The notes beneath the pieces were generated by a model, which was not told the DNA's origin, made no database searches, and worked only from the letters and a program-made list of their open reading frames with translations. DNA of 54,584 nucleotides from Comamonadaceae bacterium. GTDB taxonomy: Bacteria > Pseudomonadota > Gammaproteobacteria > Burkholderiales > Burkholderiaceae_C. Shown here piece by piece: positions 28,785-37,608 of the stretch (position 1 is its first letter; each line of letters starts with the position of its first letter). The stretch lies in assembly GCA_027488215.1 (NCBI GenBank), contig JAIYCB010000025.1:1-54584 (forward strand). Direction: 5' to 3'. The position numbers and the translations under genes are program-made.

Positions 28785-28827
28785 AAATAGTTGTGATACA
28801 GTAATACGGTATCACAACTATTTTCAA
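28781..28827. promoter_or_regulatory. Long palindromic operator overlapping the mutase stop codon
   Basis: TTGAAAATAGTTGTGATAC (28781-28799) and its exact reverse complement (28809-28827) flank a 9-base spacer. The left arm overlaps the scpA stop codon (28782-28784). The right arm runs into the AAGGAG ribosome site of the antitoxin gene. A TTGAAA box in the left arm and TAATAC in the spacer could form a promoter. A site of this form is the usual autoregulatory operator of a ribbon-helix-helix antitoxin. As RNA it would fold into a 19-bp hairpin. Confidence 0.85.
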
Positions 28828-28837
28828 GGAGTCTGCT

Positions 28838-29170
28838 GTGGCTGTATCCGTTCGACTGGAACCTCTGCTTGAAAAAGAGCTGGAGTTGACCGCCAAACGC
28901 ATGGGCGTGACCAAGTCACAGTTCATCGTTTCGGCGCTGGAGAGGGCGTTGGGGCGCAAGAACCCCTATGACCTGCTGCTCAAGGTGCAAGCGGAGGTGC
29001 GAGAGTCTTTGCCTGAGGGCAATGAATTCCTATCTCCAACCAAGGCGGCCATTCGGTCCAAGCTCAAAACCAAACGGGATGCCAATCAAGCCGATTGGCT
29101 GGCTTTTCAGGAGGCTAAAAAGCAGGGCAAGGTGTGGTCAGGCGCAGACCAGGAAACGGACAAACCGTGA
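28838..29170 (+). CDS. Ribbon-helix-helix antitoxin (CopG/Arc type)
   Basis: This 110-residue protein begins with a ribbon-helix-helix DNA-binding domain: a short beta strand A-V-S-V-R-L-E, helix L-L-E-K-E-L-E-L-T-A-K-R-M and the helix after G-V-T-K-S-Q-F-I-V-S-A-L-E-R-A-L. The remaining 60 residues are charged and probably wrap the toxin. The start is a GTG preceded by AAGGAG. The following PIN gene begins with a GTGA overlap, as in toxin-antitoxin operons. It probably represses its own promoter through the palindrome just upstream. Confidence 0.85.
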   Translation: MAVSVRLEPLLEKELELTAKRMGVTKSQFIVSALERALGRKNPYDLLLKVQAEVRESLPEGNEFLSPTKAAIRSKLKTKRDANQADWLAFQEAKKQGKVWSGADQETDKP

Positions 29171-29574
29171 AGGTGGCTTTGATCGACACCGGACCCATGG
29201 TGGCGCTGTTTGACGCCAGTGATGTGGCGCATCGGCACTACACCAGTTTGTTGGCTGAAAACTGGCGGTTGACGACCACCTGGCCGTGTGTGGTGGAGGT
29301 GTGCCATTTTCTGGGTGCCAATGCCGTCCAGCAATTTCTGCGATGGGTGTCCGAAGGTGGCGTCATCGTGTTCCCTTTTGATGTGTCGAATCTGCCCGAC
29401 TTGGCGGACTTGATGGCGCGTTATACCGCTGAGCCTCGCACAGAAATGGACTTGGCCGATGCCTCTTTGGTTTGGTTGGCGCAAGACACGAACACGCTCA
29501 ACGTGATGACCATGGATGTGCGCGACTTCTCACGTTATCGCTTGCCCGATGGGCGGCATTTTGAGATCTTGTGA
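29167..29574 (+). CDS. PIN-domain ribonuclease toxin (VapC-like)
   Basis: This 135-residue protein has the PIN-domain acidic set: the first aspartate in A-L-I-D-T-G-P-M-V-A-L-F-D, a glutamate in V-V-E-V-C-H-F, the central aspartates in M-D-L-A-D-A-S-L-V-W-L-A and a last one in T-M-D-V-R-D-F. PIN toxins are magnesium-dependent RNases that cut tRNA or rRNA when released from the antitoxin. The GTG start overlaps the antitoxin stop (GTGA). All key acidic residues appear intact, so the toxin is probably active. Confidence 0.85.
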   Translation: MKVALIDTGPMVALFDASDVAHRHYTSLLAENWRLTTTWPCVVEVCHFLGANAVQQFLRWVSEGGVIVFPFDVSNLPDLADLMARYTAEPRTEMDLADASLVWLAQDTNTLNVMTMDVRDFSRYRLPDGRHFEIL

Positions 29575-29584
29575 GGCAAGGCAC

Positions 29585-30034
29585 ATGAAGCTCAACAACC
29601 CGTTCGCTCAGCCCGACATGGACATGCAGGACATCAGAGGCGATCTCTACGGACTCAAGAATCCTGCGCTGAAAATTTTGCGTGCTGAAGGTCTGGTGTG
29701 TTTGCTTCTGGCGTGTGCCTTGTATCAAGTGCAAGGGTTTTCGTGGCTTGAATTTGGCCTGTGGTTTTTGCTGCCCGATGTGGCTATATTCGTTTACGTG
29801 TTGGGTAATGAGAGGTTCGGCATGTGGGCCTACAACCTGACCCACAGCTCCGTGGGGGCAGGCCTTTTGGCTGTGCTGGGGCTTGCATTGAATGCACCCC
29901 TGTTTTTGCAAGCTGCTTTGATCTGGTTTGCACACATTGGCTTGGACCGTGCCCTGGGCTTCGGTTTGAAATTTCCCCTAGGTTTTCGCGTGACACATTT
30001 GGGTGTGTTGCGAGGTATGAGGGAAAAGGCATGA
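29585..30034 (+). CDS. DUF4260 family membrane protein
   Basis: This 149-residue protein has several hydrophobic helices after a short polar N terminus and ends with the DUF4260-like block [14 protein letters not shown], then T-H-L-G. No function is known for the family. The ATG at 29585 follows the PIN gene stop by 10 bases, and its end shares an ATGA overlap with meaB, so it is translated in step with the mutase chaperone. It is an unexpected member of a propionyl-CoA operon and may have arrived together with the toxin-antitoxin pair. Confidence 0.82.
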   Translation: MKLNNPFAQPDMDMQDIRGDLYGLKNPALKILRAEGLVCLLLACALYQVQGFSWLEFGLWFLLPDVAIFVYVLGNERFGMWAYNLTHSSVGAGLLAVLGLALNAPLFLQAALIWFAHIGLDRALGFGLKFPLGFRVTHLGVLRGMREKA

Positions 30035-31059
30035 GTCCAGAGCAGTTGTTACAAGGCTTGCTGCAAGGCCCTGCGCCGGTGCAGCGTCGCGCCATGGCCA
30101 AGGCCATCACGCTGCTCGAATCCACGCGTGCGGACCACCGCGCGTTGGCCGACGAACTGCTCACGGCCATGCTGCCGCACACGGGCCGTTCGTTCCGACT
30201 GGGCATCAGCGGCGTGCCGGGCGTGGGCAAGTCCACCTTCATCGAGGCGCTGGGCCTGTACCTGATCGCGCAGGGGCACCGAGTGGCGGTGCTCGCGGTT
30301 GATCCTTCCAGCACCGTCTCCGGTGGCTCCATCTTGGGTGACAAGACCCGCATGGAGCACCTGAGCGTTCACGAGCGGGCTTATATCCGCCCCAGCCCCA
30401 GCAGCGGCACCCTGGGTGGCGTGGCCGAGAAAACCCGCGAATCCATGTTGGTCTGCGAGGCTGCTGGTTACGACGTGGTGATCGTCGAGACGGTGGGCGT
30501 GGGCCAAAGCGAAACCGCTGTGGCCAACATGACCGACATGTTTGTGCTGATGCAGCTGCCCAATGCGGGCGACGATTTGCAGGCCATCAAAAAAGGCGTC
30601 ATGGAGATTGCCGATCTGGTCGTCATCAACAAGGCCGACATCGATGGGATTGCGGCCACCCGCGCCGAGCTGCAAATCACCAGCGCCTTACAGCTTTTGG
30701 GCATGCACGGCGGCTCAGGCCACGCGCACGCCAACGCGACCCAATGGCACCCCAAGGTGGTGCAACTGAGCGCCTTGCTGGGCCAGGGCGTTGACAGTTT
30801 TTGGACGGCTGTGACCGAGTTCAAGACATTGCAAACGGCCAATGGCCGCTTGGGGCAACGCCGTCAACACCAGGCCCTGTCGTGGATGTGGGAACGCATC
30901 GACGCCGCTCTGAAACAAAACTTCCGGGCGCAGCCGCGTGTGCAAACGCTGCTGCCCCAACTCAGCCAACAAGTCGCGGCGGGCCAACTGGCCGCGTCGA
31001 CGGCAGCCCGTCAACTGCTCAGTGCGTACCAAGCGCAGAGTGAAACCCCATCTTCCTGA
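30031..31059 (+). CDS. meaB: Methylmalonyl-CoA mutase-associated GTPase MeaB
   Basis: MeaB is a G3E-family GTPase that loads adenosylcobalamin into methylmalonyl-CoA mutase and protects it from inactivation. The 342-residue protein has the Walker A motif G-V-P-G-V-G-K-S-T at 61-69, the [18 protein letters not shown] segment, [10 protein letters not shown] (switch region) and N-K-A-D for guanine recognition. The start gives an ATGA overlap with the DUF4260 gene. It is separated from its partner mutase by three unrelated genes, which is unusual because the two are normally adjacent. Confidence 0.94.
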   Translation: MSPEQLLQGLLQGPAPVQRRAMAKAITLLESTRADHRALADELLTAMLPHTGRSFRLGISGVPGVGKSTFIEALGLYLIAQGHRVAVLAVDPSSTVSGGSILGDKTRMEHLSVHERAYIRPSPSSGTLGGVAEKTRESMLVCEAAGYDVVIVETVGVGQSETAVANMTDMFVLMQLPNAGDDLQAIKKGVMEIADLVVINKADIDGIAATRAELQITSALQLLGMHGGSGHAHANATQWHPKVVQLSALLGQGVDSFWTAVTEFKTLQTANGRLGQRRQHQALSWMWERIDAALKQNFRAQPRVQTLLPQLSQQVAAGQLAASTAARQLLSAYQAQSETPSS

Positions 31060-31077
31060 AGAAAAGAGAGAGCCACC

Positions 31078-32610
31078 ATGCAAGACATCATCGAACAACT
31101 GGAAAAAAAGCGCGCCGCTGCCCGCTTGGGCGGCGGGCAAAAGCGCATTGACGCGCAGCACGCAAAAGGCAAACTCACAGCACGTGAGCGCATTGAAGTG
31201 CTGCTGGACGAGGGCACCTTCGAAGAGTGGGACATGTTCGTGGAGCACCGCTGCACCGACTTCGGCATGGAAGACAACAAGATCCCCGGCGACGGCGTGG
31301 TCACCGGCTACGGCATGATCAATGGCCGCCTGGTGTTTGTGTACAGCCAGGACTTCACCGTTTACGGCGGCGCTCTGTCTGAGACGCATGCCGAGAAAAT
31401 CTGCAAGGTCATGGACCAAGCAATGAAGGTGGGCGCTCCCGTGATTGGCCTCAACGATTCGGGTGGCGCGCGCATTCAAGAAGGTGTGGCTTCTTTGGGC
31501 GGATACGCCGAGGTATTCCAGCGCAACGTGATGGCCTCGGGCGTGGTGCCCCAGATCAGCATGATCATGGGCCCATCGGCCGGTGGTGCGGTGTATTCGC
31601 CAGCGCTCACCGACTTCATCTTCATGGTCAAAGACACGTCTTACATGTTTGTGACGGGTCCTGAAGTGGTCAAGACCGTGACCCATGAAGAAGTGACGGC
31701 CGAAGAGCTGGGTGGCGCTTTGACGCACACCACCAAGAGCGGTGTGGCCGACATGGCGTTTGAGAACGACGTGGAAGCGCTGCTCATGCTGCGTCGCCTG
31801 TTCAACTACCTGCCGCTGAACAACAAAGAAAAAGCCCCAGTGCGCAAGAGCGGCGATCCGATCGATCGCATGGACCTGAGTTTGGACACCTTGGTGCCCG
31901 AGAACCCCAACAAGGCCTATGACATGAAGGAGCTCATTGTCAAAACGGTCGACGATGGCGACTTCTTTGAACTCCAGCCCGATTACGCCAAGAACATCTT
32001 GATCGGCTTTGCCCGCATTGATGGTCAAACCGTGGGCATCGTGGCCAATCAGCCTTTGGTTTTGGCGGGTTGCCTGGACATCAAGAGCTCCATCAAGGCC
32101 GCCCGCTTTGTGCGCTTTTGCGACGCCTTCAACATTCCGGTGGTCACCTTTGTGGATGTGCCCGGCTTCATGCCCGGTACAAGCCAAGAGTTCGGCGGCA
32201 TCATCAAACATGGCGCGAAGTTGCTGTATGCCTACGCCGAGTGCACCGTGCCCAAGATCACTGTCATCACCCGCAAGGCCTACGGCGGCGCCTATGACGT
32301 GATGGCTTCCAAGCATCTGCGCGGCGACGTGAACTTCTCTTGGCCCAATGCCGAGATCGCAGTGATGGGTGCCAAGGGCGCGGTGGAGATCATCTTCCGT
32401 GAAGACAAGGGCGACCCTGCCAAATTGGCCGCCAAAGAAGCGGAATACAAAGCCCGTTTTGCCAACCCCTTTGTGGCCGGTGCCCGTGGCTTCATTGACG
32501 ACGTCATCCAGCCGCACGAAACCCGCAAGCGCATTGCCCGTTCGCTGGTCATGCTCAAAGACAAGAAGATTGAGAACCCATGGCGCAAGCACGGGAATAT
32601 TCCACTTTGA
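31078..32610 (+). CDS. pccB: Propionyl-CoA carboxylase, carboxyltransferase (beta) subunit
   Basis: The 510-residue beta subunit transfers the carboxyl group from biotin to propionyl-CoA, giving (S)-methylmalonyl-CoA. It shows the paired crotonase-like halves: the N-terminal one with [13 protein letters not shown] and [11 protein letters not shown], the C-terminal one with V-D-V-P-G-F-M-P-G and [10 protein letters not shown]. These motifs and the mutase context favour propionyl-CoA over acetyl-CoA or methylcrotonyl-CoA as substrate. It lies 18 bp after meaB. Confidence 0.94.
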   Translation: MQDIIEQLEKKRAAARLGGGQKRIDAQHAKGKLTARERIEVLLDEGTFEEWDMFVEHRCTDFGMEDNKIPGDGVVTGYGMINGRLVFVYSQDFTVYGGALSETHAEKICKVMDQAMKVGAPVIGLNDSGGARIQEGVASLGGYAEVFQRNVMASGVVPQISMIMGPSAGGAVYSPALTDFIFMVKDTSYMFVTGPEVVKTVTHEEVTAEELGGALTHTTKSGVADMAFENDVEALLMLRRLFNYLPLNNKEKAPVRKSGDPIDRMDLSLDTLVPENPNKAYDMKELIVKTVDDGDFFELQPDYAKNILIGFARIDGQTVGIVANQPLVLAGCLDIKSSIKAARFVRFCDAFNIPVVTFVDVPGFMPGTSQEFGGIIKHGAKLLYAYAECTVPKITVITRKAYGGAYDVMASKHLRGDVNFSWPNAEIAVMGAKGAVEIIFREDKGDPAKLAAKEAEYKARFANPFVAGARGFIDDVIQPHETRKRIARSLVMLKDKKIENPWRKHGNIPL

Positions 32611-32630
32611 GCGTACCCATGTCGCTATCA

Positions 32631-32704
32631 CGTCATTGCGAGCAAAGCGAAGTGGGGAGCATCCATGTCTGGATCGCCACGTTGCTGCGCTCCTCGCGAG
32701 GACG
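32631..32704. repeat. Palindromic intergenic repeat, copy 1
   Basis: This 74-bp element between pccB and pccA begins CGTCATTGCGAG and ends CTCGCGAGGACG, with partly matching arms and an inner hairpin ATCCA-TGTC-TGGAT. A related element lies between iscA and hscB (43670-43768). The form matches short interspersed palindromic repeats that occur in many copies in betaproteobacterial genomes. It could form a hairpin in the operon transcript. Confidence 0.75.
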
Positions 32705-32739
32705 ATTTTTGAGTATCAGCACCAGCTGGAGAAATTGAA

Positions 32740-34788
32740 ATGTTTACCAAAATCCTGATTGCCAACCGCGGCGAGATCGCCTGCCGTGTCATCGCCACCG
32801 CCCACAAAATGGGCATCCAAACCGTGGCCGTTTACTCCGAAGCCGACAAGGAAGCACGTCATGTGCAACTGGCCGACGAAGCCGTTTTGCTGGGTCCCGC
32901 GCCTTCGCGTGAGTCCTACTTGGTCGCTGACAAGATCATCGCGGCCGCCAAGGCCACTGGCGCGCAAGCGATCCATCCTGGCTATGGTTTCCTGAGCGAG
33001 AACGCCGAATTTGCCAAGCGTTGCGAAGACGAAGGCATCGCCTTCATTGGTCCGCGCCACTTCTCGATTGCAGCCATGGGCGACAAGATCGAGTCGAAAA
33101 AATTGGCGGGCGCTGCGGGGGTGAACTGCATTCCTGGTGTCAATGACGCCATTGAAACTGCTGAAAAAGCGGTCGAAATCGCCAAGGGCATCGGTTACCC
33201 CGTGATGATCAAAGCATCTGCGGGCGGCGGCGGCAAAGGCCTGCGTGTGGCCTTCAACGACAAAGAAGCCTTTGAAGGCTTCACCTCGTGCCGCAACGAA
33301 GCGCGCAACAGTTTTGGTGATGACCGCGTGTTCATCGAGAAGTTTGTTGAAGAACCCCGCCACATCGAAATCCAGGTGCTGGGCGACAGCCACGGCAACG
33401 TGATTTATTTGAACGAGCGTGAATGCTCCATCCAGCGCCGTCATCAAAAAGTGATTGAAGAGGCGCCCTCACCTTTCATCACTGAGGCCACCCGCAAAGC
33501 CATGGGCGAGCAGGCGGTGCAACTGGCCAAGGCGGTGAAATACCAATCGGCCGGTACGGTGGAGTTTGTGGTCGGCAAAGACCAGAGCTTTTACTTTCTG
33601 GAGATGAACACCCGCTTGCAGGTGGAGCATCCTGTGACCGAAGCCATCACCGGGCTGGATTTGGTCGAGATGATGATCCGCGTGGCCGCTGGCGAGAAAT
33701 TGCCCATTGAACAAAAAGATGTGCAACGCAATGGTTGGGCCATCGAGTGCCGTATCAACGCCGAAGACCCCTTCCGCAACTTCCTGCCCTCCACAGGTCG
33801 CTTGGTGCGTTTCCAGACGCCCAAACAAACCATGTTCCAGGCCAATACCACTGACTTGTACGGTGTGCGCGTGGACACGGGCGTGCAAGACGGCGGCGAG
33901 ATCCCGATGTTTTATGACTCGATGATCGCCAAGCTGATCGTGCACGGCAAGGACCGCAACGATGCCATCGCCAAAATGCGCGAAGCCTTGAACGGTTTTG
34001 TGATCCGTGGCATCAGCTCGAACATTCCCTTCCAGGCCGCTTTGCTGGCGCACCCGCGCTTTGTGTCGGGTGATTTCAACACCGGCTTCATCGCCGAGCA
34101 ATACAGCAAAGGTTTCCGCGCCGAAGATGTGCCGCACGACGACCACGATTTTTTGGCTGCCTTGGCCGCTTTTGTGCGCCGCAAGTCGCGCGAACGCGCG
34201 GCGGGCCTGAGCGGTCAGTTACCCGGCTACGACGTCAAGATTGGGCAGGACTATGTGGTGGTCGAATTGGGGCAGGGCGGTAACAACCGCTATGTGTCTG
34301 TGCATGTGGACGAGTTGGCCGGCAAGCAAGGCGAAGCCCAAATCACTGTTGCAGGTAAGACCTACGCCATCGCCAGCAATTCCCGTCTGAACGATATCCG
34401 CATCGAAGGCATTTGCAACGGCAAACCCTTCACCGCACAGATCGAACGCGGCACTGTGAAGAACCCGCTGGCGCTGCAAGTGCAACACAACGGCACACGC
34501 ATCGAAGCCTTGGTGATGTCGCCCCGCATGGCCGAGTTGCATCAACTCATGCCCTTCAAGGCGCCACCTGACCTCAGCCGCTTTGTGCTCTCGCCCATGC
34601 CTGGCCTCTTGGTCGAGGTGTCGGTGCAGCCTGGCCAGAAGGTGCAAGCAGGCGAGCGTGTGGCCGTGATCGAAGCCATGAAGATGGAAAACGTGTTGTT
34701 TGCTTCTGCTGATGGCATGGTGAAAAAAGTGGTTGCTGCCAAAGGCGAATCGCTCACTGTGGACCAGATGATTGTGGAGTTTGAATAA
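32740..34788 (+). CDS. pccA: Propionyl-CoA carboxylase, biotin-containing (alpha) subunit
   Basis: The 682-residue alpha subunit carboxylates biotin with ATP and bicarbonate. It has the biotin-carboxylase domain (about 1-450, F-T-K-I-L-I-A-N-R-G-E-I-A-C-R, the G-G-G-G-K-G-L-R ATP loop, M-N-T-R-L-Q-V-E-H-P-V-T-E), a linker (BT) domain typical of propionyl-CoA carboxylases, and a C-terminal biotinyl domain with E-A-M-K-M-E-N carrying the biotin lysine at 648. It is 129 bp downstream of pccB, with a palindromic repeat between them. The next gene starts directly at its stop codon. Confidence 0.95.
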   Translation: MFTKILIANRGEIACRVIATAHKMGIQTVAVYSEADKEARHVQLADEAVLLGPAPSRESYLVADKIIAAAKATGAQAIHPGYGFLSENAEFAKRCEDEGIAFIGPRHFSIAAMGDKIESKKLAGAAGVNCIPGVNDAIETAEKAVEIAKGIGYPVMIKASAGGGGKGLRVAFNDKEAFEGFTSCRNEARNSFGDDRVFIEKFVEEPRHIEIQVLGDSHGNVIYLNERECSIQRRHQKVIEEAPSPFITEATRKAMGEQAVQLAKAVKYQSAGTVEFVVGKDQSFYFLEMNTRLQVEHPVTEAITGLDLVEMMIRVAAGEKLPIEQKDVQRNGWAIECRINAEDPFRNFLPSTGRLVRFQTPKQTMFQANTTDLYGVRVDTGVQDGGEIPMFYDSMIAKLIVHGKDRNDAIAKMREALNGFVIRGISSNIPFQAALLAHPRFVSGDFNTGFIAEQYSKGFRAEDVPHDDHDFLAALAAFVRRKSRERAAGLSGQLPGYDVKIGQDYVVVELGQGGNNRYVSVHVDELAGKQGEAQITVAGKTYAIASNSRLNDIRIEGICNGKPFTAQIERGTVKNPLALQVQHNGTRIEALVMSPRMAELHQLMPFKAPPDLSRFVLSPMPGLLVEVSVQPGQKVQAGERVAVIEAMKMENVLFASADGMVKKVVAAKGESLTVDQMIVEFE

Positions 34789-35268
34789 ATGACACGTCCC
34801 TTCAAGGTCTTGGGCATCCAACAGATTGCCATCGGCGGACCTGACAAGGCCCGTCTGCAAAAACTCTGGGTCGATATGTTTGGACTGGAGGTGACGGGCA
34901 CCTTCAAAAGCGAACGTGAAAATGTCGATGAAGACATCTGCGCCATCGGCACTGGCCCGTTCAAGGTCGAGGTTGATCTCATGCAGCCGCTGGATCCCGA
35001 GAAAAAGCCCGCCGTTCACACCACACCGCTCAACCACATTGGTCTGTGGATCGACGACCTGCCGATGGCCGTGGATTGGCTGTCATCGCAGGGCGTGCGC
35101 TTTGCCCCGGGTGGCATCCGCAAGGGGGCCGCTGGTTTTGACATCACGTTTTTGCACCCCAAGGCGAACGAAGAGTTCCCGATTGGCGGCGAGGGCGTCT
35201 TGATTGAGTTGGTGCAAGCACCGCCTGAAGTGGTGAAGGCATTTGCGGCCTTGGCCGCGTCGCACTGA
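34789..35268 (+). CDS. VOC family protein, candidate methylmalonyl-CoA epimerase
   Basis: This 159-residue glyoxalase-fold protein starts immediately after the pccA stop, so the two are coupled. Its position after carboxylase and mutase genes points to methylmalonyl-CoA epimerase, which converts the (S) form made by the carboxylase to the (R) form used by the mutase. The expected metal ligands are His83 in L-N-H-I-G-L and Glu140 in V-L-I-E-L. The first ligand position holds Gln12 (I-Q-Q-I-A-I) where known epimerases have His. That difference leaves some doubt: it may be an epimerase variant or another VOC enzyme. Confidence 0.75.
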   Translation: MTRPFKVLGIQQIAIGGPDKARLQKLWVDMFGLEVTGTFKSERENVDEDICAIGTGPFKVEVDLMQPLDPEKKPAVHTTPLNHIGLWIDDLPMAVDWLSSQGVRFAPGGIRKGAAGFDITFLHPKANEEFPIGGEGVLIELVQAPPEVVKAFAALAASH

Positions 35269-35282
35269 GGCGTTGTTCTGAA

Positions 35283-35326
35283 AAAAGCCCGTCAGCCGCC
35301 GTGCTGCCGGGCTTTTGCTTTGGCCA
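35283..35326 (+). terminator. Terminator at the end of the propionyl-CoA operon
   Basis: AAAAGCCCG (35283-35291) pairs with CGGGCTTTT (35318-35326) around a 26-base loop. The right side overlaps the last codons of the convergent rsxB gene, so the structure may serve both strands. Confidence 0.75.
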
Positions 35327-35981
35327 GCGCCGCCTCAATGATGGCGCGTTTGCGGTCCACTTCGGGGGCGTTGTCGGTACCCTTGGTGTGGGCGGCCAAG
35401 TCGGCCAGCTTGTGCTCGGCTTTGGCTTGCATTTGTTTGTGATGTTCGGCTTCTTCACGCTCAAGGCGTTGCTGGCGTGAGGTGTAGCGTCCGCGTGCGG
35501 TGTCGGCTTGCTCGGCAGACCAGGCGGCCCAACCCGTATCTGTACCCGTCACGTTCTCCAGCGCAATGCAATCAACTGGGCACACCGGAATGCACAGCTC
35601 ACACCCCGTGCACCAAGGCTCGATCACGGTGTGCATCAGTTTGTTGGCCCCCAAAATCGCATCGGTCGGACAAGCCTTGATGCACAGCGTGCAGCCAATG
35701 CACCATGCTTCATCAATGATGGCCACACGGCGCGGGCCTTCGGTGCCATGCTCTGGGTTGAGTGACACCACAGGCTGGCCAGTCAGTGCCGCCAGGCGTT
35801 CAATGCCAGCTTGACCGCCCGGGGGGCATTGGTTGATGGCCGCCTGCCCCTCAGCCATGGCGCGGGCGTAACTGGCGCAATCCGGAAAGCCACAACGTGT
35901 GCACTGTGTCTGGGGCAGGGCATCGTTGAGCAAAAGAAAAAGCGCCTGGTGCTCAGGCGCTGTGCTGGGCAGCGGGGGCAT
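35292..35981 (-). CDS. rsxB: Electron transport complex subunit RsxB-like ferredoxin
   Basis: This 229-residue iron-sulfur protein has an N-terminal Fe-S domain (C-T-R-C-G-F-P-D-C plus a later cysteine in N-Q-C-P-P-G-G) and two 4Fe-4S ferredoxin motifs, C-I-G-C-T-L-C-I-K-A-C-P and C-T-G-C-E-L-C-I-P-V-C-P. A charged helical C-terminal tail of about 75 residues follows. It lacks the N-terminal membrane anchor of classical RsxB/RnfB, and no rsxA, C, D, G or E gene is nearby. It may therefore be a soluble electron carrier rather than part of a Rnf/Rsx complex. It lies just downstream of the PHB depolymerase gene on the same strand. Confidence 0.88.
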   Translation of the reverse strand: MPPLPSTAPEHQALFLLLNDALPQTQCTRCGFPDCASYARAMAEGQAAINQCPPGGQAGIERLAALTGQPVVSLNPEHGTEGPRRVAIIDEAWCIGCTLCIKACPTDAILGANKLMHTVIEPWCTGCELCIPVCPVDCIALENVTGTDTGWAAWSAEQADTARGRYTSRQQRLEREEAEHHKQMQAKAEHKLADLAAHTKGTDNAPEVDRKRAIIEAALAKAKARQHGG

Positions 35982-35986
35982 GGGCC

Positions 35987-37450
35987 TCAGGCTTTGGAGG
36001 TTACCCAGGTGGTTTTGACAGCGCCTTGCGACTTAGCCGTTGGTTTGACGGCTTTTGCAGGCGCTTTGGGAACATGCTTGGCTGCTGGCTTGATCGCTGC
36101 CTTGACTGGCGCCTTAACGGGTGCTTTAGCGGGTGCCTTTGCCGCAGCTTTGACTGTAACGGCTTTGGATGCAACCGATTTGGCTTTGGGCGCATGGCTG
36201 GCGATGAACTTCACCAGCTGAGGGTAGACCATGTCGCGCCAGCGGCGGCCGCTGAAGATGCCGTAATGGCCCGCGCCCGTCACTTCCAGGTGCTGACGCT
36301 CACTCGCGGGAACGCCGGTGCACAGGTCCTGTGCCGCACGGGTCTGGCCCGAGCCGGAAATGTCGTCCAACTCACCTTCCACGGTCAGCAAGGCAGTACC
36401 CTTGATGTCTTGCGGTCGCACGCGCTCAACTTTGCCGTCGACTCCTTTGACGTCCCAAGTGCCATTGACCAGTTTGAAGTCCTGGAACACCGTCTGGATG
36501 GTTTCCAGGTAGTAATCGGCGTCCATGTCCAAAACGGCGTTGTACTCGTCGTAGAACTTGCGGTGGGCTTCGGCGCTGGCGTCGTCCCCTTTGATCAAAT
36601 CCTTGAAATAGTCGTAATGGCTGTTGGCGTGGCGATCAGGGTTCATGGCCACGAAGCCTGTGTACTGCAAAAAGCCGGGGTACACGCGTCGACCTGCGCC
36701 GGGGAAGTTGGGCGGCACGCGGTAAATCACGTTGTTCTCAAACCACTCAAAGCTCTTGTTGGTGGCCAGGTTGTTGACCGAGGTGGGCGATTTGCGCGCA
36801 TCGATGGGGCCGCCCATCATGGTCATGGTCAGTGGGGTCTTTTCGCCGCGGCTGGCCATCAAGGAGACTGCAGCCAAGACGGGCACCGTCGGCTGGCAAA
36901 CACTGACCACATGGCAATGGCCATAGGTGGCTTGTAGGTGGCGGATGAACTCCTGAACATAGTTGACGTAATCGTCGAGGTGGAATTCGCCATCGGACAA
37001 AGGCACCAGACGGGCGTTTTTCCAATCGGTGATGTAGACCTTGTGGCCCTGCAGCATGGTTTTGACGGTGTCGCGCAGCAGAGTGGCGTAGTGGCCTGAC
37101 AGCGGTGCAACGATCAGCACCACGGGTTGAGTTTTGAGCAAGCTCAGCGTGGCGGCATCATCAGAGAAACGTTTGAAGCGACGCAATTCGCAAAAAGGTT
37201 TGTCGATTTCGATGCGCTCGTGAATGGCGACATCGGTCTTGTTGACCTTGACCGTCTTGATGCCGAACTCTGGTTTTTCGTAGTCTTTGCCCAGGCGGTG
37301 CATCAAGGCATACCCTGCAGACACGCGTTGTGCCAAAGGGGTTTGGGCCATGGGATTCAAGGGGTTGCTGTAAAGCTTGGCCGCAGCTTGCGCCAGATCG
37401 GAAAAGGGTTCCATGATCGAGCGTTGCGTTTCGAAGATCTGGTAAAGCAT
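35987..37450 (-). CDS. phaZ: Intracellular polyhydroxybutyrate depolymerase with basic C-terminal tail
   Basis: This 487-residue enzyme degrades native intracellular PHB granules. The depolymerase domain (about 1-418) has an alpha/beta-hydrolase core with a cysteine nucleophile, Cys185 in V-S-V-C-Q-P-T-V-P, matching the cysteine-type active site known for Cupriavidus PhaZ1. Later come V-E-G-E-L-D-D-I-S-G and the histidine in G-A-G-H-Y-G-I-F-S-G-R-R-W. The last 69 residues are a tail of lysine, alanine and proline repeats (16 Lys, no Asp or Glu) like those of PhaF or histone H1-type proteins. The tail could bind DNA or the granule surface. The gene is unlinked to phaCAB but in the same window. 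Confidence 0.92.
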   Translation of the reverse strand: MLYQIFETQRSIMEPFSDLAQAAAKLYSNPLNPMAQTPLAQRVSAGYALMHRLGKDYEKPEFGIKTVKVNKTDVAIHERIEIDKPFCELRRFKRFSDDAATLSLLKTQPVVLIVAPLSGHYATLLRDTVKTMLQGHKVYITDWKNARLVPLSDGEFHLDDYVNYVQEFIRHLQATYGHCHVVSVCQPTVPVLAAVSLMASRGEKTPLTMTMMGGPIDARKSPTSVNNLATNKSFEWFENNVIYRVPPNFPGAGRRVYPGFLQYTGFVAMNPDRHANSHYDYFKDLIKGDDASAEAHRKFYDEYNAVLDMDADYYLETIQTVFQDFKLVNGTWDVKGVDGKVERVRPQDIKGTALLTVEGELDDISGSGQTRAAQDLCTGVPASERQHLEVTGAGHYGIFSGRRWRDMVYPQLVKFIASHAPKAKSVASKAVTVKAAAKAPAKAPVKAPVKAAIKPAAKHVPKAPAKAVKPTAKSQGAVKTTWVTSKA

Positions 37451-37565
37451 TTGACAGTGTTCCTTGCAACAAAATGATGCGGTGCAGCAATACTACAGGA
37501 GACCCTGGGGTATTTTTTGAGTGTGGACCCTAATTGGCAGTCACTTCCCGGACCGCCCAAAAATA

Positions 37566-37587
37566 AACCGCCCCGTCAGGGGCGGTT
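37566..37587 (-). terminator. Terminator after the aminotransferase gene
   Basis: AACCGCCCC (37566-37574), loop GTCA, GGGGCGGTT (37579-37587) is a perfect 9-bp stem. Read on the minus strand it is followed by TTATTTTT, so it terminates the aminotransferase transcript before phaZ. Confidence 0.88.
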
Positions 37588-37608
37588 GCAAGCCGACTGT
37601 CCGTCAGC

